DNA of 64,000 bases from Ypsolopha sequella (taxonomy: Eukaryota; Arthropoda; Insecta; Lepidoptera; Ypsolophidae): assembly GCA_934047225.1 (NCBI GenBank), contig OW203998.1:14275280-14339279 (forward strand). Direction: 5' to 3'. Every line of letters begins with the position of its first letter. Positions within the stretch are counted from its first letter, which is position 1. Below the pieces are notes generated by a model, which was not told where the DNA came from, made no database searches, and saw only the letters and a list, made by a program, of their open reading frames with translations. Shown piece by piece: positions 36,301 to 37,570 of the stretch. A program made the translations under genes and the position numbers.

Positions 36301-36560
36301 ACCTTAGTGTTCCTACGCAGCCTAGGGTTCTTTAATGAACGCACTTCAGAGACACCCTTCTAAGGCCCCGACACCATACATACTTATCTTGAACCTATTT
36401 TTTTTGTTTCTTCTCAACATGAAGTGGTAAATAAATAATAAGTTTGTAGAGTACTTTAAATTCTATGTGTTTAGGAAAAGGGGAAAAATAATAAAGAAGG
36501 TGTAAAATCTTAACTTAAAAACAAGTGTAAACTTACTTCTGAACGGAAAAGCTTCAGCAT
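2818..36560 (-). CDS. Mmsdh: Methylmalonate-semialdehyde dehydrogenase (acylating), mitochondrial; ten-exon gene
   Basis: The enzyme oxidises methylmalonate semialdehyde (valine) and malonate semialdehyde (pyrimidine and beta-alanine) to propionyl-CoA or acetyl-CoA in the mitochondrial matrix, using NAD+ and CoA. Coding exons, in transcript order: 36537-36560, 33475-33611, 27546-27656, 25588-25694, 24848-24961, 23977-24143, 22134-22254, 5053-5202, 4765-4905, 2818-3302. All introns read GT...AG and every junction phase matches. The total is 1557 nt, or 518 residues plus stop, close to the 520-535 residues of animal ALDH6A1. The predicted N-terminus [20 protein letters not shown] is basic and serine-rich, as expected for a mitochondrial presequence. 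The family signatures [13 protein letters not shown] and [11 protein letters not shown] are present, with the catalytic Cys near residue 301 of the precursor. I see no frameshift or premature stop. Exon 1 is the least certain part. Confidence 0.95.
3428..3678. mobile_element. MITE with ~30-bp inverted ends, TA target duplication (family A, copy 1)
   Basis: The left end CTGGGTGTTAAGATGAAG and the right end CTTTATTTTAACACCCTG are imperfect inverted repeats of about 30 bp that include GTTGCGGAAG. TA flanks both ends (3426-3427 and 3679-3680), which suggests the Tc1/mariner group. It lies in intron 9, between exons 9 and 10. A second copy is at 24239-24496. Confidence 0.8.
3960..4257 (+). pseudogene. 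RTE-type LINE 3' end fragment
   Basis: From about 4090 the plus strand reads [20 protein letters not shown] then [14 protein letters not shown] and a stop, the typical C-terminus of RTE-clade ORF2 (related to the AYVQQWT ends elsewhere in this window). It is followed by a short (ATG)n tail, as RTE elements have. The preceding 100 bases resemble a SINE-like repeat also found near 27.8 kb. It is 5'-truncated and not functional. Confidence 0.75.
4765..4905 (-). CDS. Mmsdh: Mmsdh exon 9
   Basis: The exon encodes [38 protein letters not shown] and ILRLVESG. It matches the VNAG..PG.D.GP.I..QAK block of ALDH6A1. The acceptor is ATCCAG|GT and the donor G|GTTAGA. Confidence 0.94.
5053..5202 (-). CDS. 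Mmsdh: Mmsdh exon 8 (catalytic cysteine)
   Basis: The exon encodes [20 protein letters not shown] through [20 protein letters not shown] and VFVG. The Cys in GQRCMALS is the thioester-forming nucleophile of acylating aldehyde dehydrogenases, about residue 301 here. The acceptor is TTTTTAG|GC and the donor G|GTAAGT. Confidence 0.95.
5459..5702. mobile_element. MITE with ~60-bp inverted arms, TA flanks (family B, copy 1)
   Basis: The left arm starts CAACGTGTAACAGAAAGG and the right arm ends CTTTTTGTTACACGTAG. The arms pair over roughly 60 bases, including ACCATATTTGAAGAGCTTAT and TTCTATACCAT. TA occurs on both sides. It sits in intron 7, upstream of exon 8 in the gene's direction. A second copy lies at 8624-8882. 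Confidence 0.85.
6493..7420. repeat. Inverted-repeat element of about 930 bp
   Basis: The left end TAGGGCGTTACTCCATATGC and the right end (read on the minus strand ACCCTGTTACTCCATGCGG) are similar over about 60 bases, including the GTGC.AGAGGGA.GG block. It looks like a non-autonomous DNA element. Similar sequence recurs near 35.38-35.46 kb, with related copies at 15.6-15.96 and 41.74-42.16 kb. No convincing gene is present inside. Confidence 0.6.
7430..7998. other. Intron 7 stretch with no recognised gene
   Basis: AT-rich intronic DNA. Reading frames here are short and unlike any family I know. The right part grades into the repeat at 7999-8276. Confidence 0.4.
7999..8276 (-). repeat. Interspersed repeat, inverted relative to 33027-33330
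   Basis: The segment containing TTGCTCCTAAGCTAATCATA, the poly-A run near 8200 and TAATCGACTTTCTGTTCGG reappears on the opposite strand at 33027-33330 with clear similarity. The two copies lie 25 kb apart in inverted orientation, within introns 7 and 2 of Mmsdh. The family is unknown to me. Confidence 0.7.
8624..8882. mobile_element. MITE with ~60-bp inverted arms, TA flanks (family B, copy 2)
   Basis: It starts CAAGGTGTAACAGAAAGG and ends CTGTTACACGTTG. The arms match copy 1 closely (ACCATATTTGAAGAGCTTAT and its complement). The centre contains a run of about 20 T, and TA flanks both ends. It is in intron 7, 3 kb from copy 1 and in the same orientation. Confidence 0.85.
9058..9694. mobile_element. 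Non-autonomous hAT-type element with 8-bp target duplication
   Basis: The termini are CAGGGCTGCC and GGCAGCCCTG, perfect inverted repeats in the hAT style (CAGGG). The flanks are GTCGCGAC on the left (9050-9057) and GTCGCGAA on the right (9695-9702), an 8-bp duplication with one mismatch. Subterminal blocks repeat TACGACTTTTTAT and GTACGATCG in both halves. No transposase is encoded in the 637 bp, so movement would need a transposase from elsewhere. Confidence 0.88.
9703..10857. other. Intron 7 stretch with no recognised gene
   Basis: AT-rich sequence without a credible coding frame. The one clear structure is the perfect stem-loop at 10620-10663. Confidence 0.4.
10620..10663. repeat. Perfect 18-bp stem-loop
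   Basis: TTGCACAATATTATCATA is followed by an 8-base spacer and its exact complement. It could be a decayed MITE tip, a cruciform-forming palindrome or a chance structure. The stem is shorter than a usual animal microRNA precursor. Confidence 0.8.
10975..11335 (-). pseudogene. RTE-type LINE 3' end fragment (tail family, copy 1)
   Basis: The minus strand encodes [20 protein letters not shown], then [20 protein letters not shown] and TN before a stop at 10984. AYVQQWT near the C-terminus is typical of RTE ORF2 proteins. Copies with the same CTTACTCTCCCTCGAATTA-like upstream segment occur at 40668-40970 (opposite strand) and 58140-58500. All are 5'-truncated. Confidence 0.72.
11723..12830. repeat. 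Minisatellite of 50-bp units, about 22 copies, with a dispersed 56-bp variant
   Basis: The unit contains CTCACTAATAAGAGCGACGA, CCGCCTCTGTTACTTGTGG and TCAAGTCTCTG and repeats every 50 bp. A variant of about 56 bp (ATACGAGTACGACCACC, AAAGGATCTG) starts near 11845, 12050, 12205 and 12511, that is after 3, 2 and 5 normal units. This suggests block duplication within the array. It lies in intron 7 of Mmsdh, 4 kb upstream of the nested gene. Confidence 0.95.
12918..14443. repeat. Foldback-type element with nested inverted repeats
   Basis: The outer ends TATACTACGATCAAGTCGG (near 12922) and CCGACTTGACCGTAGTATAC (near 14422) are inverted. Inside, 12922-13066 pairs with about 13843-13982. A second pair lies at 13362-13440 and 13541-13621 (GCTGGTAATAACTA with TTTGCTTGTCCAGCATTTTG), and a third at 13488-13540 and 14078-14120 (GTCACAAGCGTAAACG). 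It looks like a foldback transposon that has suffered internal rearrangement or a second insertion. No transposase frame is evident. Confidence 0.75.
14444..15617. other. Intron 7 stretch with lepidopteran repeat fragments
   Basis: Near 14800-14895 the segment with tandem GACAGACAGAC/GACGGACG and TACGGAACCCTAAA belongs to a repeat also present at 42.27-42.35 kb and 57.44-57.56 kb. The rest is AT-rich and I recognise no gene. Confidence 0.5.
15618..15955 (-). repeat. Interspersed repeat, inverted copy of 41743-42165
   Basis: Blocks such as CTCCAAGCAAAAAATCGCGC (plus strand at 41.8 kb) and GATTATAATTTTCCGTG recur here on the other strand over several hundred bases. The copies are 26 kb apart. 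The right end at 15.9 kb shares the AGAGGG.TGGATTC block with 6493-7420. Confidence 0.65.
16380..16685 (-). pseudogene. LINE reverse-transcriptase C-terminal tail (zinc-finger-like end)
   Basis: The minus strand reads [20 protein letters not shown], then [12 protein letters not shown] and, after a basic linker, [18 protein letters not shown]. The WEEAA.ER..WR and FE..RL..L pattern followed by a C..C...F finger is typical of the extreme C-terminus of insect LINE ORF2 proteins. The finger's histidine part is frameshifted. The fragment ends only about 150 bases before the ATG of the nested gene, so it may form part of that gene's upstream region. Confidence 0.6.
16829..20611 (+). CDS. Large uncharacterised helical protein, intronless gene nested in Mmsdh intron 7
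   Basis: The frame is a single uninterrupted run of 1260 codons on the strand opposite the host gene. I do not recognise the family. The protein is rich in Lys, Leu, Asn and aromatic residues, and reads as a chain of amphipathic helices, which hints at a HEAT- or ARM-like solenoid. I see no signal peptide, no clear membrane span and no catalytic motif. Two segments look like related repeats: [20 protein letters not shown] near residue 387 and [20 protein letters not shown] near 765. A Cys cluster ([10 protein letters not shown]) lies near residue 1208. The ATG follows a possible splice acceptor (TTTCCAG at about 16813-16819), so a 5' untranslated exon may exist. AATAAA lies 100 bases after the stop. 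The decayed second copy downstream shows that the sequence once existed as a duplicated gene. Its length and codon continuity argue for a real, selected gene. Its function is unknown. Confidence 0.88.
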   Translation: MGPLELEGSTLGERQRYFNKLVKDAIKNQITFEDIKDLEEKSDIDKLFKIDIASHFRNVEYILETLKSEDILYVSRAIKQSSWLITDKQYAHIVNPHYLNQILFPHMMTKASNKFLRKIRKSLKDEERVEEFYKYYEENDYKSALKWLPNCSIPTIENSMKKDHAENTNNLSSWSKIHDDERRRKIKHYYNYRYYDYNMRIELFKRLCRRSFSILEAYNKHNRSHWNKRHYINSVKFMLSTNIEKFLDIAEDIWNEGLWDDYCVPSLGKKYTDLVMKTCPERVLNKFELYAMAIHIPTFVKYLGKENIKDFLMKQIKNLYYMGEHFKEWFRYNNIKKFIKLMPKERKFDFVKKYFIDKEVVADNPDDFDMIVRLRSGRYPEAIVVARPPRFDYVYESVYQWYKLALFDVAFFELKKLIMTESSPEERINIFLAMLSCAGNNMSHIQAVLQYYQDIYTNEPFKYKMQFMNILLLRTNIHRYNDNCWNILDQMFHSFEVYTETKDSLDNCVEAVILYNVLHDETVPDIINNKFNSKSTFKSKLNKLNKEEKIKLFKHLYNNLHRNLNLQAVTNQDEFSAVVQLINKMLNLLFDWGKDLKDFPAVIDKIKQVTYLKKENSWKTDTSSLYERKTWRKHLFEESILLSPSEAVCLNALKQDPELLKRHKKEVEELCLNEKLSLQKFLGRLRIYWPSSLGKEWAKANTERLQKSGSHKAAVRALCTLLPRDTLIELFRKYVQDNSVINRTEDEELQLSIRKNIAQSMHWMRPRPPFEAVLWFTKGVYPHFVLPSLCAIFDSMSADQSREHILKLMDESSSLLQKCGIRLAFSKLKIEENIELPIFVKILNISRNESIRAEIFQLVHKWLCEQNCLDKAEESLQLLEMFMGNLIDDDDKFLFSLLGKVNPVTFNMQSFMKSYTFLQALPVKAVSEKFVNKLLNEAAHFIDRIDPDMVEDILLKNNKRVIQEKEYNNYIQKLYVAYVISGDSEETQLQRYRMVFLPILQKYYLRWKKRFVNKTKDLKLTHTSEKKSKTNDLKIQLNAFGCESLDYVFKTKVLPIKTFKAIQIEVDTACAGIENYGLVTFWKLKTIFLECAAKVLPTMETEEHNFQDYKTVSKNDEFWKRLWMLVGPEFGKQCIQTLKKDIDLYDRSIYTSFTYALNEIMGMLNARISDLNMLKTDICEALLFDKEFITGHLTAIKIIPTHCDCKNKTNECKFEQVIKSLRDHPSYEVKAHYLTIFIVERFQNVFEILRSDPPLQSTCN
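20612..21305. other. Spacer between the nested gene and its decayed copy
   Basis: It holds the 3' untranslated region and AT-rich DNA, including a (TTTAG)n-like stretch near 20765 and a short palindrome (CCCCAAGGAACGGGGTTATG, near 21010). No coding frame is supported. Confidence 0.45.
20711..20716 (+). terminator. Polyadenylation signal of the nested gene
   Basis: AATAAA occurs 100 bases downstream of the TAA of the 1260-codon frame, followed by T-rich sequence. The distance is normal for an insect 3' untranslated region. The cleavage site was not determined. Confidence 0.6.
21306..21780 (+). pseudogene. Decayed tandem copy of part of the nested gene
   Basis: The sequence reads [20 protein letters not shown] then EMFIDNL, matching [20 protein letters not shown] and EMFMGNL of the 1260-residue protein (about residues 868-895). 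After one frameshift, [17 protein letters not shown] matches [23 protein letters not shown] then matches YTFLQALPV, and [20 protein letters not shown] matches [21 protein letters not shown] further frameshift precedes [13 protein letters not shown] against [13 protein letters not shown]. With two shifts and a stop, and only about 160 of 1260 residues visible, it is a pseudogene fragment. Divergence is high, so the duplication is old. Confidence 0.88.
21838..22030 (+). repeat. Interspersed repeat, inverted copy of 34785-35015
   Basis: Blocks such as TTTTAGGAGATAATCAGCGT, GGATGATTTTGG and TTAATAATCTATTCAAAATG recur on the opposite strand at 34785-35015. The copy here ends about 100 bases from exon 7. 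The family is not recognised. Confidence 0.7.
22134..22254 (-). CDS. Mmsdh: Mmsdh exon 7
   Basis: The exon encodes [20 protein letters not shown] and [20 protein letters not shown]. It corresponds to the family's NFICDHPDI.AISFVG segment at the Rossmann fold. The acceptor is TTTGCAG|G and the donor G|GTTTG. The following 16.9-kb intron houses the nested gene. Confidence 0.94.
22255..22872. other. Intron 6, no recognised gene
   Basis: The sequence is AT-rich. A (TAAA)n tail near 22675-22690, preceded by GGAGCTCCTTAATAAATAAA, looks like the 3' end of a LINE-type repeat. Nothing else could be assigned. Confidence 0.4.
22986..23721. mobile_element. Middle element of the nest (perfect 15-bp TIR)
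   Basis: CTTTTAGTCGCCTCT at the left is exactly complementary to AGAGGCGACTAAAAG at the right. The TTTTAGTCGCCTC motif is frequent in lepidopteran repeats in my experience. A second internal copy (AAGAGGCGACG, near 23013) follows the left end. The target duplication is unclear. Confidence 0.65.
23318..23457. mobile_element. Inner 140-bp MITE, TTA target duplication (Harbinger-like)
   Basis: The arms GGGCCGATTTTTCAATTGCC and its imperfect complement pair over about 50 bases, continuing through AGATAAAATTTATTCC. TTA flanks both ends (23315-23317 and 23458-23460), which fits the 3-bp TWA duplications of PIF/Harbinger elements. Confidence 0.8.
23977..24143 (-). CDS. Mmsdh: Mmsdh exon 6
   Basis: The exon encodes [35 protein letters not shown] and [13 protein letters not shown]. 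These are the nucleotide-binding [12 protein letters not shown] block and the KPSE motif. The acceptor is TTTTCAG|GG and the donor AAC|GTAAGT. The neighbouring intron 6 is packed with nested inverted-repeat elements ending 25 bases from the donor. Confidence 0.94.
24239..24496. mobile_element. MITE family A, copy 2 (TA flanks)
   Basis: It begins CAGAATGTTAAAATGAAG and ends TTCAAGTTAACACCCAG, with GTTGCGGAAC and GGTTTCCGGCTACCGC in the arms. TA occurs on both sides. It is related to 3428-3678 and lies in intron 5, about 100 bases from the acceptor of exon 6. Confidence 0.78.
24848..24961 (-). CDS. Mmsdh: Mmsdh exon 5
   Basis: The exon encodes [36 protein letters not shown]. It matches the VVEHACSVTSL and KDMD.YSYRLPLGVCAG blocks of animal ALDH6A1. 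The acceptor is TTTTACAG|AG and the donor G|GTAAGA. Confidence 0.93.
24980..25090 (-). pseudogene. RTE-like LINE ORF end (EVCQDR family, copy 1)
   Basis: The minus strand here matches the sequence at 34570-34655 on the plus strand, which reads [20 protein letters not shown] then GRQA and a stop. It is a recognisable C-terminus of a LINE endonuclease/RT protein. The fragment starts within 20 bases of the acceptor of Mmsdh exon 5. Confidence 0.6.
25091..25587. other. Intron 4, repeat fragments only
   Basis: Around 25430-25530 a segment with ACACGTCTGGCACCCCCTCG is the inverted counterpart of sequence near 27.72 kb (GAGGGGGTGCCAGACGTG), part of a SINE-like repeat. No gene is recognised. Confidence 0.5.
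25588..25694 (-). CDS. Mmsdh: Mmsdh exon 4
   Basis: The exon encodes [31 protein letters not shown] and LRGI. The EQGKT.ADAEGDV block is diagnostic of the ALDH6 family. The acceptor is TTTACAG|G and the donor C|GTTAGT. The first codon is completed by AA from exon 3. Confidence 0.93.
26042..26437. repeat. Two tandem copies of a 198-bp unit
   Basis: The unit starts TATAAACATAATATAAGATT and ends TTTGGCGAAGG. It occurs at 26042-26239 and 26240-26437 with, as far as I can see, one substitution (CACTTCC against CACGTCC). Such high identity implies a recent duplication or an assembly artefact. It lies in intron 3 of Mmsdh, about 350 bases from exon 4. Confidence 0.93.
26438..27402. other. Intron 3, no recognised gene
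   Basis: A 98-codon open stretch begins at 26428 but shows no resemblance to a known protein and is probably chance. A GATA microsatellite (26879-26900) follows. The remainder is AT-rich. Confidence 0.4.
26879..26900. repeat. (GATA)n microsatellite
   Basis: Five tandem copies of GATA/ATAG in intron 3. Confidence 0.85.
27403..27530. mobile_element. Short palindromic MITE next to Mmsdh exon 3
   Basis: GCAATAAATAATGCACATCG at the left and GACGTGCATTATTTACTGCC at the right are inverted. The interior (TCGTAGCGTCATCTGTCGCA, GACAGAGACGACGC, AAGCCGAAGACAG) matches the element at 50427-50550 in reversed order. The right end lies about 15 bases from the donor of exon 3. Confidence 0.75.
27546..27656 (-). 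CDS. Mmsdh: Mmsdh exon 3
   Basis: The exon encodes [19 protein letters not shown] through [18 protein letters not shown]. It corresponds to the helix region after [11 protein letters not shown] in ALDH6 proteins. The acceptor is TTTCAG|A and the donor AA|GTAAGC. A palindromic MITE ends only about 15 bases downstream of the donor. Confidence 0.93.
27690..27995 (-). repeat. SINE-like repeat
   Basis: TTCCTTCACCGTTCAGCAAG and CCAAAAACTCATTGGTTAAT are the inverse of blocks following the tRNA-like head at 32817-32890. CGAGGGGGTGCCAGACGTG, near 27.72 kb, recurs near 25.5 kb. It is probably a tRNA-derived SINE tail in intron 2, just upstream of exon 3. Confidence 0.6.
27996..28475. other. Intron 2 stretch without a gene
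   Basis: AT-rich. A GACGAGGGTATTCAGGGAAA block near 28190 is a partial relative of the repeat that starts at 28476. Confidence 0.4.
28476..29131. repeat. Two direct copies of a ~270-bp repeat separated by ~115 bp
   Basis: Copy 1 (about 28476-28750) and copy 2 (about 28865-29131) share ATATTATGATAAAAGAGTG, TAAGGCGAGGATGGTATRCT, ACTGTGCAACAAGCTGACAG and ACAACCCAAGAACTAATGGA. They differ at scattered sites and by small indels, so this duplication is older than the one at 26042. Confidence 0.88.
29229..29450. mobile_element. Palindromic MITE with ~68-bp arms
   Basis: CAGGTCCTCTAAAAAGGCCG at the left pairs with CGGCCTTTTTAGAGGTCCTG at the right. The pairing continues through ATTATGATTCTGTT and CATCTCTTTTGC. 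A target duplication is not obvious. It is in intron 2 of Mmsdh. Confidence 0.85.
29842..32310 (-). mobile_element. 5'-truncated non-LTR retrotransposon (LINE) in Mmsdh intron 2
   Basis: The element consists of the RT part of ORF2, a ~600-bp 3' untranslated region and a (TTA)n tail that reads (ATA)n on the plus strand at 29842-29862. It lacks ORF1 and the endonuclease, as expected from incomplete reverse transcription. It is on the same strand as Mmsdh. Confidence 0.82.
30450..32288 (-). CDS. LINE reverse transcriptase (ORF2 C-terminal 612 residues)
   Basis: The protein contains the RT blocks in order: [18 protein letters not shown] near residue 150-170, [14 protein letters not shown] near 205, the first catalytic Asp in [11 protein letters not shown] near 235, [20 protein letters not shown] near 295 and the catalytic YADDT near 323. 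A thumb-like region and a C-terminal domain ([24 protein letters not shown]) follow. The pattern fits Jockey/CR1-like LINEs. The frame is intact, but it opens without a proper start (a TTG lies at its head) because the element is truncated. It is unlikely to retrotranspose on its own. Confidence 0.92.
   Translation of the reverse strand: MLRYYKKYLKNKKKLWETIKNITNTCRENSYPKELLSISTSPQESVDQINKYFANIGRTLAENIKPTQPVLKQDGCARNVNSFALISTDEKEVERIILTLRNNCSAGRDNISTNLLKENKDILVPHLTYVFNMCLNNGVFPNDLKISQIRPIHKGGDRYLMNNYRPISILPCLSKILEKIINNRLINYLESKRILSDNQYGFRRSRSTDDAVSNLTDFISSNLDKGNKCISVFLDLSKAFDTVSVPILIHKLESIGIRGIQLKLLTDYLTNRSQCVKVGTLTSTDLPMTYGVPQGSILGPTLFLVYVNDLLCLDSFHGKVISYADDTALTFSAKSWKETFESAQIGFGKVQKWLCDNFLTLNTDKTKYLTFSIRKATLEDFKLIAHNCSPFAGFGCNSSCIPLEQTKTIKYLGIVLDENLNFKPHIEIMSNRVRKLIYVFKTLRHVIEPTQLKQIYFALCQSLISYCISSWGGAPKTTLKQLEVAQRAILKVCTFKRYFYPTKLLYEYCEVLTVRQLFLLIITLKQHSDLEYDPSLICKRRGFAVCKRNLIYKIKTSFIRRFYLFLGPFVYNKLNKQLKIYTMNKFESKITISTWIQKLSYEQTEELLTVIE
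32311..32816. other. Intron 2 stretch between LINE and SINE, no gene
   Basis: AT-rich sequence without a credible coding frame or repeat I can name. Confidence 0.4.
32817..33020 (+). mobile_element. tRNA-derived SINE
   Basis: AGCGGTAGCTCAGTTAGTAG resembles the polymerase III A box of a tRNA and ACTCGAATCTTG a weakened B box, spaced as in a tRNA. The stems do not fold into a complete tRNA. A SINE body with TGACCAATGAGTTTTTCGG and ACCACTTGCTGAACGGTGAA follows and is shared with 27690-27995. It lies in intron 2. Confidence 0.72.
33027..33330 (+). repeat. Interspersed repeat, inverted copy of 7999-8276
   Basis: It shares GGCCCACTTTTTATGCATCA, AACCGAACAGAAAGTCGATT and TTGCAACCTTTCC-like blocks with the intron 7 copy on the other strand. 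It ends about 145 bases from exon 2 of Mmsdh. Confidence 0.7.
33475..33611 (-). CDS. Mmsdh: Mmsdh exon 2
   Basis: The acceptor TTTTCAG precedes TCT CTA CAT, and the donor is CAG|GTAATG. The exon encodes the end of the presequence ([13 protein letters not shown]) and the start of the mature enzyme ([27 protein letters not shown]), which aligns with animal ALDH6A1. It ends after two bases of the codon for Arg. Confidence 0.93.
34570..34655 (+). pseudogene. RTE-like LINE ORF end (EVCQDR family, copy 2)
   Basis: The plus strand reads [20 protein letters not shown] then GRQA and a stop, followed by a (TATG)n-like tail at about 34655-34685. It is a 5'-truncated LINE tail. Confidence 0.65.
34785..35015 (-). 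repeat. Interspersed repeat, inverted copy of 21838-22030
   Basis: It shares AAAATCATCCACGCTGATT, TCTCCTAAAACTTGAC and AATAGATTATTAACTGC with the intron 7 copy on the other strand. Confidence 0.7.
36537..36560 (-). CDS. Mmsdh: Mmsdh coding exon 1 (presequence start)
   Basis: The exon reads ATG then MLKLFRSE, and is followed directly by a consensus donor GTAAGT. It is in phase 0 with exon 2, which begins [12 protein letters not shown]. Together they give a basic amphipathic mitochondrial presequence of normal length. The call rests on donor quality, phase and the fit of the peptide, because a 24-nt exon has little similarity signal of its own. Another start further upstream cannot be excluded. 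Confidence 0.72.
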
Positions 36561-37049
36561 GTTTGAAAAGTATGTAGATATTTAACTATTCTCAAACCGG
36601 CTGTTACTGGCCAACTGATAAATTAATGATACACACGAATGTTCTGACCTTGAATTGATTAAAATACGGGGCACATCCAAGAAAATTTTATTCAAATTAA
36701 ATAAGTTTGTTGGACTGTCGGTTGTTTGTAGATCTTTGCCCTTATCACTGACTGACAGCAGGATAGCATATACAAATTCAATGCGTGCAAAAGAGATGTC
36801 ATTATCGCCGGGTGTCAGAGGAACATAGAGTAGAGGAATACAGCAGAGGAATTCAAAAGCGTTTTTTTGCTCCCTGAACAATGTTCATAATTTCGACATT
36901 TGTTTTACTACGTGACATCATAAACACACCACGAATGAAAACACGTTTCATAAAAAACATAACATATGGCGTTATAATATAACAATAATATAATTTTATT
37001 TCAGACCAAGTCCATATTTCGTTAGTAACAGAATTGCTTAAAAACTATA

Positions 37050-37570
37050 TTAGTACACATATTTACACTTGAAAACTTTATTTAATGTTAAACATTGCAG
37101 CTCTGCACCCCATATGTAAGAAGTTCCAGTGCCGTACAACCGATCCAGGTTACTGGGACTGTTTCTCACGCGCTGCATCAGGGAGGCCACTCTCTTGCGT
37201 AATATTGACTCCCAGCTGTCAATACGAGCCTCGGTAATCATGCCTGATGCGCTGCAAAAGCGAGGCAGCCCCATCAACATCCTCAAACCATTATTATATT
37301 GGACTCGCAGAGCACTGAGCGATTTGTAAGTACAGCCCACCCACAGGCTGCACGTGTAAAAAGTCTGGCAGTATGCCTTGAAAAGGGTGATTTTGACTTC
37401 TTTTGTACATCGTGCAAACCTGCGGGCCAGCATGTTGCTCCTCATCGCCAACGCTCTGCGCTCCCTCTCAACATCAAGATCATCAGAGAGGTCCTCGGTG
37501 CCCCAGTGCCCCAGGTATTTGAATTTGGTGACTCTGCTTAACACACTATCTCCAAGTTATAACATGCGAA
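37050..37570 (-). pseudogene. LINE ORF2 C-terminal fragment upstream of Mmsdh
   Basis: The minus strand reads SRVTKFKYLGHWGTEDLSDD, ERERRALAMRSNMLARRFAR, TLFKAYCQTFYTCSLWVGCT and a tail to a stop at 37050. FKYLG near the start and the ERERRALA..NMLARRF block are typical of the region after the RT catalytic core in insect LINEs. The catalytic core is missing. The 3' edge lies about 490 bases upstream of the proposed Mmsdh start codon, so it may bound the promoter region. Confidence 0.8.

Larger units (their letters stand above)
33612..36536. other. Mmsdh intron 1, no gene recognised
   Basis: The intron holds repeat fragments: an EVCQDR-type LINE end (34570-34655), the inverted repeat partner at 34785-35015, and a 35380-35460 segment like the left end of 6493-7420. 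Several 60-110 codon frames near 35.7-36.2 kb overlap one another on both strands and have no family resemblance, so I treat them as chance. Confidence 0.5.
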
